NCBI GenBank assembly: GCA_963725085.1
Contig: CAVRXM010000003.1
Span: 310,001-374,000, forward strand
DNA: 64,000 bases
Reading direction: 5' to 3'
From: VRUE01 sp963725085
GTDB lineage: Bacteria; Actinomycetota; Thermoleophilia; Solirubrobacterales; 70-9
Shown here: piece after piece, positions 34,075 through 43,206 of the stretch
How the letters are laid out: each line of letters opens with the position of its first letter
How positions within the stretch are numbered: the stretch's first letter is position 1
Notes under the pieces: model-generated
What the model was told of the DNA's origin: nothing
Seen by the model: only the letters and a program-made list of their open reading frames with translations
The model's database searches: none
Program-made: the position numbers and the translations under genes

Positions 34075-34117
34075 GAAAACAGGCTAGCCCTCGGCACGCG
34101 ATGCTCATCTGGTCTTC

Positions 34118-35302
34118 ATGTTTGGGGGCGAGAATCGCCCGGTGGCCCAGTCCGGCCGCCGTGAGCGACAACCGGCGCCGATCCCGCCCTGGCGTCGAGC
34201 CAGGCGGATCCTTGCCCTGGCAAGCCTGGCTTGCTTTGGGCTGGCGGCCACCTCGTACGTGCCGGCAATGGGCGAAAAGCACAACGTCGGCCTCGCCGTC
34301 TCCAGCGTCGAGTGGCTGCGTCAGAGCGGTGGCAACTCGCTCGTATCCGAAATCGAGAACTGGTACTACACGATCAACGCCCCGGCCAAGGGCGGGCCGC
34401 CGCTCCGAGCGCTGCCCAGGGTCGGTCTCCCGTCAGCCCGCCGGGGCCGGAGGCAGGTCGTGGCCGTCCACCGACCTCCGCGTGTTCGACCGCTGATCCA
34501 TCCGGCGCTGCCCGGCGAGGGTGTCTGGAAGCCGGCGGCGGCGCATGCCGGCCGGAACCCGCCGGTACTGCTGACGACCTTCCGCACGGACCCCGAATAC
34601 CCGCAGCTGGTCGCGGGCGTCGCCTGGATCGACGCCAAGCGCACCCATCTGGAATATGTCCCCGGCCTTGCCGAGCCACCCGAACCGCTCGAACATCGCG
34701 GCACTGGTCAGGTCCCGCCGGGGCTCCGCCAGCGGCTGGTCGCCACCTTCAATGGTGGCTTCCCGCTGGAAACGTCCAACTCCGGCCTGATCTACCGCGG
34801 CAAGGTGAGGGAAGCGATGGTCAATGCGGTCGCGACGATCGTCGAGTACCGCGACGGCACGGTGAACGTCGTCCGCTGGCACTCGGGCCGCGGCGCTCCC
34901 CCCGGCGTCTGGTTCGCGAAGCAGAACCTGCCGCCGATCATCTACGAAGGCAGGCTCAATCCCAACCTCAGCGACGGCCCCGAATGGGGTGAAACGGTCA
35001 ACAACGCAATCCGCGTCTGGCGCTCGGGGCTTGGGGTCGACCGCCATGGCAACCTGATCTATGCCGCCGCCGACTCCCAGACGGTCGAATCGCTGGCCAG
35101 GATCCTTCGACGAGCGGGCGCGGTCCGCGCGCTCGAGCTCGACATCAACGAAGACTGGACCAGCTTCATCAGCTACCGCCACCCCGGCGGCGCGGAACCG
35201 AGCAACCTCTTGCCGGAAATGATCCGGCCGCCGGAACGGTATTTGACCCCCGACGAACGAGACTTCTTCGCCGCCTACGTGCGCAAGGGCGCGCACTGGT
35301 GA
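34118..35302 (+). CDS. Phosphodiester-glycosidase-domain (NAGPA-like) membrane-anchored protein
   Basis: 394 residues. A basic N-terminus is followed by one hydrophobic anchor (ILALASLACFGLAATSYVPA), so the body is extracytoplasmic. A Pro/Arg-rich linker spans about residues 90-135. The domain after residue 145 has the phosphodiester glycosidase pattern: VATFNGGFPLETSNSGLIYR, AAADSQTVESLARIL and ALELDINEDWTSFISY. The linker composition differs from the rest; compensating indels there cannot be excluded. Its stop overlaps the GTG of the next small membrane gene. Confidence 0.78.
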   Translation: MFGGENRPVAQSGRRERQPAPIPPWRRARRILALASLACFGLAATSYVPAMGEKHNVGLAVSSVEWLRQSGGNSLVSEIENWYYTINAPAKGGPPLRALPRVGLPSARRGRRQVVAVHRPPRVRPLIHPALPGEGVWKPAAAHAGRNPPVLLTTFRTDPEYPQLVAGVAWIDAKRTHLEYVPGLAEPPEPLEHRGTGQVPPGLRQRLVATFNGGFPLETSNSGLIYRGKVREAMVNAVATIVEYRDGTVNVVRWHSGRGAPPGVWFAKQNLPPIIYEGRLNPNLSDGPEWGETVNNAIRVWRSGLGVDRHGNLIYAAADSQTVESLARILRRAGAVRALELDINEDWTSFISYRHPGGAEPSNLLPEMIRPPERYLTPDERDFFAAYVRKGAHW

Positions 35303-35532
35303 GGCTGCCGAAACACATCTCGCCGGCCGCCCGCGCCCGGCGGGCGCTGCTCGCCGACACCCTCATCGCGCTGGCGATCACGGCGACCGTCGTGCTCCTC
35401 AGCGCCGGGTTCGGGGTCATCGGCTTCGGGGCGACGATCTCGCTGCTGCTCCTCGGGCTCTGGTTCGCGGCCGAAAGGCTGGTGCGGCTACTGGTGGCCA
35501 TGGCGAGGCGTCGCCATGGCCACCGGCTCTAG
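35299..35532 (+). CDS. Small membrane protein (hypothetical)
   Basis: 77 residues, GTG start coupled to the upstream gene (GTGA). Two hydrophobic segments (LIALAITATVVLLSAGFGVI, GATISLLLLGLWFAAERL) lie between basic ends. No family recognised. It converges with the TetR gene by 4 bp. Confidence 0.65.
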   Translation: MRLPKHISPAARARRALLADTLIALAITATVVLLSAGFGVIGFGATISLLLLGLWFAAERLVRLLVAMARRRHGHRL

Positions 35533-36125
35533 CCCCGACCGCGGTCGCGGATCTCGCCGGACACGAACAGCGCCGTCGTCGCCTGCTTCCAACGCTTGAC
35601 CTCGTGCTCGTCGAGGAACGGGCGGCGGAGCCGCCGGCTCACTCCGGGCTCGAGGATCACCGTCGCGAGATTGATCAGGACCGTGTGAAGGGCGGCCCAC
35701 TCGAGATCGAGGTCATCGCGCAGCAGCCCTTCCGCCTCGAACTTCCCGAGCTGATCGCGACAGAGTCGGACCAGCGTGTCGAATATCGCCATCGCCGCCT
35801 CGTCGCCCTCGGCCACGCCTCGGCCCAGGTAGCGAAGCTCGACGAAGTTCTCGGCGACCAGAGCGGTGAGGCGCTCGGCGATGTCCTCGACCACGTCGCC
35901 CTCGACCGGACGTACCGCGAGCGCGGCGCGGGCCACCTCGGTGACATGGGCGTCGACCGCCTCGCGCAACGCGGCCTTCGAGGGAAAGTAGTGCTGCACG
36001 AGCCCGGGCGACACTCCCGCGGCGGCGGCGATGTCGCGGATGCTGGTCGCGGCAGCGCCGTCGCGCGCGAAGCCCTCGAGGGCGGCCGCGCGGATGCGCT
36101 CTTGGGGCGATCGCTCCTCGGGCAT
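35529..36125 (-). CDS. TetR-family transcriptional regulator
   Basis: 198 residues. The HTH region is ERIRAAALEGFARDG then IRDIAAAAGVSPGLVQHYFP. The C-terminal domain (VAENFVELRYLGRGVAEGDE) is of the AcrR/TetR_C type. It is divergent from the small gene at 36188, with a palindrome between them, so it likely controls itself and that gene. Confidence 0.9.
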   Translation of the reverse strand: MPEERSPQERIRAAALEGFARDGAAATSIRDIAAAAGVSPGLVQHYFPSKAALREAVDAHVTEVARAALAVRPVEGDVVEDIAERLTALVAENFVELRYLGRGVAEGDEAAMAIFDTLVRLCRDQLGKFEAEGLLRDDLDLEWAALHTVLINLATVILEPGVSRRLRRPFLDEHEVKRWKQATTALFVSGEIRDRGRG

Positions 36126-36134
36126 CTACTAGAT

Positions 36135-36150
36135 TACGATACAGTCGTAT
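36135..36150. promoter_or_regulatory. Palindromic operator between TetR and the divergent gene
   Basis: TACGA (36135-36139) and TCGTA (36145-36149) form an inverted repeat with a 5-bp spacer. An overlapping ATAC-n4-GTAT pair also fits. The site is AT-rich against a GC-rich background and lies 10 bp from the TetR ATG. That is typical of TetR autoregulatory operators. Confidence 0.5.
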
Positions 36151-36187
36151 TGCCAACTCACCGGCGGGGCCTCGAGGAGGAGCGGGC

Positions 36188-36604
36188 GTGGAAAGGTTCA
36201 GGTGGAACGCGATCTGGCGGTACGGGACGGCCCGCTCGCACCCGGGGCCGGTCCACGTGAGCATGAACGACTATCTGATCCACCGCCTGCCGGACATCCC
36301 CAAGGTGGCGATCGAGGGCTACCGCCTGCGCCGCCGCTGGCCCGAGACGGAGGGCGCGCTCGGCCTCTGGTTCGCCGGCCTCCGCGGCGGCCGGCGTCAG
36401 GTCTCGGTTTCGGTCTGGCGCTCGCCCGAGGACCTGAGGCAATTCGTCCGCTCTCCGGATCACCTGCGAATCATGCGCGAGTTCCGCGACACGGGCGCCC
36501 TGTTCACCAACGCGTGGACCGCGGAGCGCCTCGACCCCGCCCTGATCTGGCGCCAGGCCGACGATCGACTCAGGGGGCGCGTCGAGGGAGTTCCACACCA
36601 CTAG
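36188..36604 (+). CDS. Hypothetical protein, possibly ABM-like ferredoxin-fold
   Basis: 138 residues, GTG start with GAGGAGGAGC upstream. The sequence pattern (LGLWFAGLRGGRRQVSVSVW, RSPEDLRQFVRSPDHLRIMR, FTNAWTAERLDPALIWRQA) resembles dimeric alpha/beta-barrel (antibiotic-biosynthesis-monooxygenase-like) proteins, but I cannot assign it firmly. Divergent from the TetR gene and probably its target. Confidence 0.7.
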   Translation: MERFRWNAIWRYGTARSHPGPVHVSMNDYLIHRLPDIPKVAIEGYRLRRRWPETEGALGLWFAGLRGGRRQVSVSVWRSPEDLRQFVRSPDHLRIMREFRDTGALFTNAWTAERLDPALIWRQADDRLRGRVEGVPHH

Positions 36605-36667
36605 GGCCGCGAGGAGCACGGCGGTCTGCGCCCTGCTCGGCAAGTGATCGAACGCAGGCAGCGGTGC

Positions 36668-37160
36668 CTAGGTGAAGATGATCTGGCCGCCGGCGGCGAG
36701 GCCGTAGAACTCGCCGACCGTGATCATGTCCTCGACCTGGGGGATGAAGTCGTCCTCGTCAGGCCGAAGAGGTCGACGGAGGCCTTGCAGGCGTAGAGGC
36801 CGGCGCCGGAGTCGGCGATCATCTCGACGAACTCGGGGATCGGCGGGATGTCGAGCTTCTCCATCTCCTGCGCGAGTTTGTGGGTGACGAGCGCGAGACT
36901 GCCGGGCACGCCGCCGGCCCAGGTGGCGAGGTGGAGGCCCGGGTTGCCGACCGTCGCGACCTTGACGTGCTCGTGCTTCGCCTTGTTGATCGCGTCGAGG
37001 CCGAAGAAGGTGAAGAAGAGATTCGCCTCGATGCCCTCCATGCGGGCGCCGTTGGCCATGATCAGGCCCGGGTAGACGCCCTCGAGCGAGCCCTTGGAGA
37101 CGATGATCGAGACCTTCTCGATCGGCTCGTCGGAGCTGCGTCCATTCGATGCGTGCTCAT
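36668..37160 (-). CDS. dsrE: DsrE-family sulfur-carrier-like protein (two frame breaks)
   Basis: About 163 residues. The core reads KVSIIVSKGSLEGVYPGLIM, then ANLFFTFFGLDAINKAKHEH and IPEFVEMIADSGAGLYACKA, matching the DsrE/DsrF-like family; the Cys in LYACKASVDLFG is the expected sulfur-carrying position. A missing G near 36760 breaks the frame; the tail then reads DEDDFIPQVEDMITVGEFYG. A second break near 37150 joins the body to an ATG at 37160 with a perfect AGGAGG upstream. It follows DsrC by 8 bp. Confidence 0.82.
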
Positions 37161-37168
37161 CGTTCCTC

Positions 37169-37488
37169 CTAGATGCAGCCGCGCGGCTTCGGGATGCCGC
37201 CGATCTTGGCGGCGAGCTTGGCCGGGCCCTTCGGGAACAGCTGGTAGAGCTCCTTGATCGGCACCCCCGACGCCTTGCCGAGCGTGCGGATCGACGGCGC
37301 CGAGCCGGTCTCGCAGGTACGTCGTCGCGCATGAAGTTGACGACCAGCCAGTGGCGGTCGGTCAGCTCCGCGATGCCGTTCTCGGCGGCGATCTCCGCGG
37401 CGATCTGCTCGTTCCACTGCGCCGGGTCCGTCAGGAAGCCCTCGGCGTCGACGTCGACGATCGTGCCGGCGTAGGTGATGGTGCTCAT
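37169..37488 (-). CDS. dsrC: DsrC/TusE-family sulfur relay protein (one frame break)
   Basis: About 106 residues. The N-terminus reads DAEGFLTDPAQWNEQIAAEI and HWLVVNFMRDD. The frame breaks near 37318. The C-terminal arm then reads TCETGSAPSIRTLGKASGVP and LYQLFPKGPAKLAAKIGGIP, ending PRGCI. Both Cys of true DsrC are present: the penultimate Cys and the one about a dozen residues before the LGK motif region. DsrC carries sulfur as a trisulfide between enzymes. The ATG has AAGGAGG and overlaps the stop of the SQR gene. Confidence 0.85.
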
Positions 37489-38754
37489 GCGTGTCCTCCT
37501 TGGTTGGGGTCGGCTGCTTGCCGGCCATCGACATCTGCTGCGCCGACGCCGGGAATGTCGCGCCCGGGCAGCAGCATGTGCCAGTAGAGCGGCTGGAAGG
37601 CGAGCTTGCCGAGGTGGTTGAGCCGCGACTCGCGCAGCAGCGGCAGCGGCCCGAGTGCGGCTCCGGGTAGCGGCCGGGCAGCGGCTCGACCTCGTAGTTG
37701 AAGTCGATCAGCAGCGCCCTGTGGAAGCCGCTCTCGATGAAGCAGTTGACGTGCCCGTCGAAGCTGCCCTGCGAGCTCCTCGCCGGCGAGGAAGCGCTGC
37801 GACGTTCGCGCATAGCGTCTCGGCCTCGAAGTGGGTCGACCGAGCCGGCCTTGGAGGTCGGCAGGCTGGCGGCGTCGCCGATCGCGAAGACGTTCGGGGC
37901 GACGCTTGCTCTGCAGCGTGTGGATGTCGACGGCGACGAATCCGAGCTCGTCGCCGAGGCCGGGCGAGCGGGCGACGAAGGCGGCGCCGCCGTGCAGCGG
38001 GATCGTCACCAGCGAGGTCGAACGGGACCTCGCGCTCGTCCCAGCTGATCAGCCTGCCCGCCGTCGCCGTCGACGCGGCCGGTCGCGAACTCGGCTCGAG
38101 CCCGATCTCCTTCGCTCCGAGCATGCCCGGCCAGGTGCTCGGCGGCGACCGGCTTGGTGAAGGCGGCGTCGAGCGGGGTCACGTAGGTGATCTCGACTCG
38201 ATCGCGAACGCCCCGCTCGCGCAGGAACCAATCGGCGAGGAAGCAGAACTCGAGCGGCGCGACAGGGCACTTGATCGGCATGTCGATCAGGTTGACGACG
38301 AGCCGGCCGCGATCGAAGTCGCGCGAGCGCGTCGCGCAGCGCCGGTCGCGTCCTCGACCGAGTAGAAGGAGAAGACGCTCTCGCCCCAGCCGGCGCCCCG
38401 CAGGCCCTCGGTCTCCTCATGCAGCAGCGAGGCGCCGCTGGCGACGACCAGCACGTCGTAGCTCGAGCTCGTCGCCGTCGGCGAGGTGGACGGCGTCGGC
38501 AGCGGTGTCGACCCGATCGACCTCGGCCAGACGGAACTCGATCCCGTCGCGCAGCTGGGCGCGGCGCGAGCGGACGATGCTCCTCCGGCTCGTCGAGGCC
38601 GAACGGCACGAACAGCAGGCCCGGCTGGTAGACGTGGCGGTCGTCGCGGTCGACGACGACGATCTCGACCTCCTCCGCCGAATGCATGCCTGCGCAGCCG
38701 GTTGGCGACGAGCGTCCCGCCGGTGCCCCCGCCGATGATCACGATCCGCTTCAT
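37485..38754 (-). CDS. sqr: Sulfide:quinone oxidoreductase-like flavoprotein (about ten frame breaks)
   Basis: Fragments in all three frames assemble into one protein of about 420 residues. The order is: FAD motif MKRIVIIGGGTGGTLVANRL; VEIVVVDRDDRHVYQPGLLF; YDVLVVASGASLLHEETEGL; the first active-site Cys in IKCPVAPLEFCFLADWFLRE; the FAD-exit motif (VFAIGDAASLPTSKAGS in frame pieces); the second Cys in GHVNCFIESGFHRALLIDFN; and the C-terminal membrane-binding end NHLGKLAFQPLYWHMLLPGR. The enzyme would oxidise sulfide and reduce quinone. Breaks average one per 120 bp here, the worst in the window. The stop overlaps the DsrC ATG. Confidence 0.8.
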
Positions 38755-38819
38755 GCACCGAAAGCATGCGCGCTGCGGCCCGCTCGGCATCCGCGAGAAG
38801 CCGCAACGTTCCCGCGGGC

Positions 38820-40995
38820 TTACCGCGCCTCGCCGGCGCCGACCGGCTCCCGCTCGTCGACGACGCGGGGGCGGCGGCTCGGCCCGTGGCCGAAGCGCAC
38901 GTCGGGCAGGACACGGTCGAGCCAGCCCGGCAGATACCACGCCGCGCGACCGCTCAGGCGCAGGAAGACCGGCAACAGCAGCAGCCGGACCAGGAAGGTG
39001 TCGAGCAGGACCGCGATTCCGAGGATCGCGCCCATCTCCTTCGGCGGCAGCGGCCCGGAGAGGGCGAAGGTGAAGAAGACGGCGACCATCACCGCCCCCG
39101 CCGCGAGGATCACCCGGCCCGAGTGGGCGAGGCCGCCGACCATCGCCTCCCTCGGGATCACCCGAATCCTCCCAGTGCTCGCGCGCCGAGGACAGCAGGA
39201 AGACCGTGTAGTCCATCGCGATCGCGAAGATCATCGCGAAGAAGAAGACCGGGCCCCAGGCGTCGAGGAAGCCCTGCGATTCGAAGCCGAGCAGTCCGCT
39301 CAGGTGGCCGTCCTGGAAGATCAGCTTTGCGACGCCGAAGGCCGCGCCGGTCGAGAGCAGGTTGGCCAGGACCCCGATCGCCGCGGCGAGGGGGGCCTGG
39401 AACGCGACCAGCAGGAGCAGGAAGCCGAGCCCGAGCACGACGCCGATCACGAGCGGCGTCTTGGCGGCGAGGGCGGCTTCGAGGTCGTGGTTTTCGACTG
39501 CCGGCCCCCCGACCAGCGCCGCCTTCGGCAGGCTCGTCCGAACCCGGTCGACGGTGTCGTTGAAGGCCGGGGTCGACGGGCCCGGCCGTGGGGACAGCTT
39601 CGATCATCACCGCCGAGCCCGAGCCGCCGGGCGGGGCCGGCGTCACCGCGGCGACGCCCCGGTCCGAGCCCAGGGCGGCGGGGCGGCGCGGGCTTCGCCG
39701 CGCGGCACGACGATCTGCATCGTGCCCGGAGCCCCTGGCCCGAAGGCGGCGCTGATCGCCCGTAGCCGACTCGCGGGAGCCGTCGCCCTGCGGGACGACC
39801 TTGATCGACGGCATGCCGGTCCGAAGGCCGACGATCGGCGATGCCAGCACCGAGCAGCACGACCAGGGCGAGGCCGCCGAAGAGGACCGGGCGGCGCCAG
39901 AGCAGCTCGGCCCAACGGGCGAAGCGGGGCGAGCGGTGGTCGCCCCCGTGCGCCCAGGGAAGCGCCAGCCGGTCGACCCGGCTGCCCAGCTTCGCCAGCA
40001 CCGCCGGGAGCAGCGTCAGCGTCGCGGCGAGGACGAAGAGGACCGAGACCATGATCCCGAGAGACACAGAGCGAAAGGCCGGGCTCGGTACCAGCATCAC
40101 CGCCGCCAGCGAGACGAGGACCGTGAGCGCGGAGAACAGCACCGCCTTGCCGGCCGTGTCCATCGTCTCCGCGACGGCCTCGACCGGACGCTCGCCCTGG
40201 CCGTAGAGGGAGTTGCGAAAGCGCATCACGATGAACAGCGCGTAGTCGATTCCGAGCGCGAGCGCGAACATCAGCGCGAAGTTCATCGCCCAGATCGAGA
40301 TCGGCGGAGATCGGCGTGCCGAGGTAGAGCAGCCCCGCCGAGGCGATCAACCCGACGATCGTCAGCATCAGCGGCAACCCGGCGGCGACCAGGGAGCCGA
40401 AGGCGAGGACGAGGATCGCCAGCGTCACCGGCCAGGAGAAGAGCTCCGAACGGAGCATCGCGTCGCGGTTGGCTTCGTTGAAGTCCGACCACATGCCGGC
40501 CGCGCCGGTGAGGTTCGCCGCGACGCCCGGCGAGGCGAGGCCCGCGAGCCTGCCCTTGAGGTGGTCGGCGGCGGCGACCATCCCGTTCGGGCCCTCCGCC
40601 GCGGTGCCGACGACGATCGCGACATGGCCGTCACTCGAGATCGAGGTCCTCGGAGCCGGTGGGACGACCGCCCGGACCGCCGGGTCTGCGGCCAGCGTCC
40701 GCTCGACCCTCGCGACCGTACGTTGGAAGGCCGGGTCGGAGACCGTCAGGTCTCGAGAGTGGACGGCGACCTGAAGCGCGTAGGAGTCGGCGCCGCTGAA
40801 TTCGCGTTCGATCCGTTCCCGCACCTGCACCGAGTCCGAGCCGTTGGCCTGCCAGCCGGCGCCCGAGAGGGCGGTCTCGACGCGCGGCGCGAGGAAGCCG
40901 AGCCCGACGGCGACGATCGCCCAGGTGACGAAGACCCGACGGCGGTGGGTGGCCGCGTAGCGGCCGAGCCTCCCGATCGGGCCCGGCGAGCTCAT
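38820..40995 (-). CDS. MMPL/RND-family exporter (several frame breaks)
   Basis: About 725 residues in pieces. The N-terminal helix is RRRVFVTWAIVAVGLGFLAP, followed by a large extracytoplasmic domain. The first half has a membrane block (LPLMLTIVGLIASAGLLYLG, then FALMFALALGIDYALFIVMR with the conserved GIDYALF). A second domain and membrane block follow (FFFAMIFAIAMDYTVFLLSS, MGAILGIAVLLDTFLVRLLL). Breaks lie near 40300, 39830, 39790, 39640, 39580, 39450 and 39165. Family members export lipids, siderophores or drugs. Its ATG overlaps the DUF2892 stop, tying it to the sulfur operon. Confidence 0.85.
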
Positions 40996-41283
40996 CTGCA
41001 CTCCGATGCCCGCCTGAGGCCGAACCCGTACCGGAGGATGAGCGAGGCCGGGCAGTCGTTGACGGCGGCGAAGAGCAACTGGTTGACGCGCGACGAATCC
41101 GGTAAGGAGGAGGAACCAGGGGCTGACGAGGGCGCTCAGGAGCGCGCTCAGCCCGGTCATCGTCCCCGCGAGGACGAAAAGGGCCCGCTCGAGAGGCCAG
41201 CCCCTCCCCCGTATCCGCTGTGAGTCGTCGTCGCCGGCGCCCGCTACCTTGGCTGGACGCTGCGCGAGTGAAGTGTCGGACAT
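40992..41283 (-). CDS. DUF2892 (YgaP-like) inner-membrane protein (one frame break)
   Basis: About 97 residues. After a charged N-terminus comes WPLERALFVLAGTMTGLSAL and LLSALVSPWFLLLTGFV. After a frame break near 41092 it continues VNQLLFAAVNDCPASLILRY and ends RRASECR. The conserved CPAS motif and two hydrophobic segments identify DUF2892, often fused to or beside rhodaneses in sulfur-stress operons. It is first in the minus-strand operon and divergent from the ArsR gene. Confidence 0.8.
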
Positions 41284-41310
41284 CTCGGCCTCCTGACGAG
41301 TGATTCCTTT

Positions 41311-41360
41311 TACCAATTCACAATTTATCAGTTTTACAACTGAAGAGTTGTTAATTGGTA
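41311..41360. promoter_or_regulatory. Nested AT-rich palindromes between ArsR and the sulfur operon
   Basis: The outer arms TACCAATTCACAA (41311-41323) and TTGTTAATTGGTA (41348-41360) are complementary at 12 of 13 positions. Inside them lies CAGTT-n4-AACTG (41329-41342). The element is strikingly AT-rich for this genome and fills the divergent intergenic region, so it likely holds both promoters and the ArsR operators. Confidence 0.6.
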
Positions 41361-41373
41361 GAGTGTGCGCGAG

Positions 41374-41703
41374 ATGACCGCCCCGCTCCCCCAGGAAGCC
41401 GCCGAGGTGATCGCCCGCCGCTTTCGCGCGCTGGCAGATCCCACCCGGCTCCGCATCCTCGATCTGCTTCGCAATCGCGACGAGGCCTCGGTCGGCGAGA
41501 TCGCAGAACACATCGGCGGCTCCCAGCAGAACGTCTCGAAACACCTCTCGGCGCTGCTGGCGGTGGGATTCGTCTCCCGCCGAAAGCGGGGAACGAGCTC
41601 GCTCTACCGAATCGCCGACCCCGGCGTCCACGAAATCTGCGACGGGGTCAAGGCCGGCATCGCGACCCAGCTGGCCGAGCTGGGCGCGGCGATCGGCAGC
41701 TGA
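41374..41703 (+). CDS. ArsR-family transcriptional regulator
   Basis: About 109 residues. It is a winged helix with the typical FRALADPTRLRILDLLRNRD, EASVGEIAEHIGGSQQNVSK and HLSALLAVGFVSRRKRGTSS. Only one Cys (HEICDGV, C-terminal helix) is present, so the two-Cys thiol switch of BigR/SqrR is not seen; it may sense through that Cys or by another route. An upstream in-frame GTG at 41365 is an alternative start. It is divergent from the DUF2892-MMPL-SQR-DsrC-DsrE operon and probably represses it. Confidence 0.9.
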   Translation: MTAPLPQEAAEVIARRFRALADPTRLRILDLLRNRDEASVGEIAEHIGGSQQNVSKHLSALLAVGFVSRRKRGTSSLYRIADPGVHEICDGVKAGIATQLAELGAAIGS

Positions 41704-41752
41704 TCCGCCGCCGCTTGCCTCCCCTGGTCGAGACTGAGACGATGCCGGGGTC

Positions 41753-42491
41753 GTGAGCCCCCATCAGGAGCCTCCGCCTCAACTTCTCGACGTGATCGGA
41801 AACCTCGCCGAGTTCCACCGGGAGCACGAGAAGTTCTACTCGCAGGTGCCACTGCACGCCGCGGTCGAGCTCGAGGCCCAGTCGCGAATCCTCAAGGCTC
41901 TCGCGGGGCATTGGCAGGACTTCCAGCCCGAGGCCGAGCCGCTGCACGAATCCATTTGCCGGAGCGGAGGACCTCAACGTCCCGGGCCTCCCGGCGGAGG
42001 GCGGTGTCCTGTTCATGGAGGGCGGCGGGGAGCCGGCGGAGATCCTCCGCCTCAAGCGCGACCTCGAGCGTCTCGCCTCCGGCGTCGAAGAGACGGGCGC
42101 CTGGCTCGCCGGGGCCATGGAGCAGTCCTGGCAGATCGCGGCGCAACTGGTCGAGTACCCCGCCCTCGTGGGGGTGCTCGGCGAGCGCCATCAGATCATC
42201 GTCAACGACTGGCTAGCAGCCGATATGCAGGCGATGATCGGCCGCCTCCTGCGTCGCGCGATGGAGCTGCTGGCGCAGGTCGATTTCACTCCCGCCGCGC
42301 TGCGGGCTGACCTGACCGATGACCGAGATGTCATCCCCTATCTCCTCTCGGCCTCGGAGCTGATCGACAGGGCGGCCGACCTATTGGCCGCCTCGGCGAC
42401 CCTCGTCCACGAAAACGAGCGACGCTGGCGGGTGTTCGCCGCAAGGGTCGGGGAGATAAGGAGCGAGGCGGACCTCGCCGAGCCCCAGTGA
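41753..42491 (+). CDS. Hypothetical helical protein (one frame break)
   Basis: About 245 residues. The N-terminal part (LLDVIGNLAEFHREHEKFYS) and, after a break near 41950, the rest (LKRDLERLASGVEETGAWLA, IVNDWLAADMQAMIGRLLRR) are almost all alpha-helical with no membrane segment. The join reads PFAGAEDLNVPGLPAEGG. No family recognised. The stop overlaps the start of the next gene (TGATG), so the two are coupled. Confidence 0.65.
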
Positions 42492-43206
42492 TGGGGCGCG
42501 TGGCCGCGCGCTCGGAGGTGCGCTCGCGGTCGGGTTGCTCGGCTGGCTGTTCTACGCAGCGCTTGCCTGGATCCGTTACGGCTCTCAGAACGCCTCCTTC
42601 AGGGCCGTTGGCGACGACCCGCTCGACGCCCTCCTCCCTTCACCGGAGGTCGATGAGCTGCACCAGACCTGGGTTCCGGTCCCGGCAACGTCGGTGCTTG
42701 AGATCGCGAAGGAGATCGACCTCCAGCGCTCGCCGTCGATCCGGGCGCTTCTCGCGATCAGAACCCTGCCGGCTCGCCTGCGGGGCAGAGCGGAGCCGCG
42801 GCGTCCGCAGGGGCTCGTCGAAGAGACGAGCGCAATCGGCTGGGGAGTCCTCGTCGACCGGCCGGACTTCTACGCCGCTGGTGCGGTCACCCAGCAGTGG
42901 CAGGGCGAGGTGGAGTTTCGGGGCCTTCCGGCGAGCGAGTTCGCGGCCTTCAACGAGCCGGACCACGCGAAGATCGTCTGGACCCTGGAGGCCGACGACC
43001 TCGGCAAGGGCGGGGCGATCTTTCGCACCCGAACGCTGGTGGCGACCACCGACATCAAATCGAGGCGGCGTTTACGCCTCTACTGGGCCGTCTTCTCGCC
43101 CGGGATCCTCCTGATTCGCCAGGCGGCGCTCCGGCTCGTGCAACGCGAGGCGGAACGTCGAGTCATCCGGGCAGGCTCGCCTCGATCCCGTCGAGTAGCC
43201 GCTTAA
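42491..43206 (+). CDS. Membrane-anchored hypothetical protein, SRPBCC-like body (N-terminal frame break)
   Basis: About 238 residues. An ATG at 42491 coupled to the upstream stop gives MGRVAAR; one base change near 42508 joins it to the hydrophobic segment GGALAVGLLGWLFYAALAWI. The body (DELHQTWVPVPATSVLEIAK, FRTRTLVATTDIKSRRRLRL, YWAVFSPGILLIRQAALRLV) resembles SRPBCC/polyketide-cyclase-like proteins of actinobacteria, though I cannot name a substrate. The 3' end overlaps the convergent transposase/TetR remnant by 44 bp. Confidence 0.65.

Noticed and set aside
36668..38754. True pseudogenisation of SQR, DsrC and DsrE
   Set aside because: Between breaks the residues are fully conserved, including active-site Cys, overlapping stop/start signals and ribosome binding sites; real decay would also show substitutions and stops.
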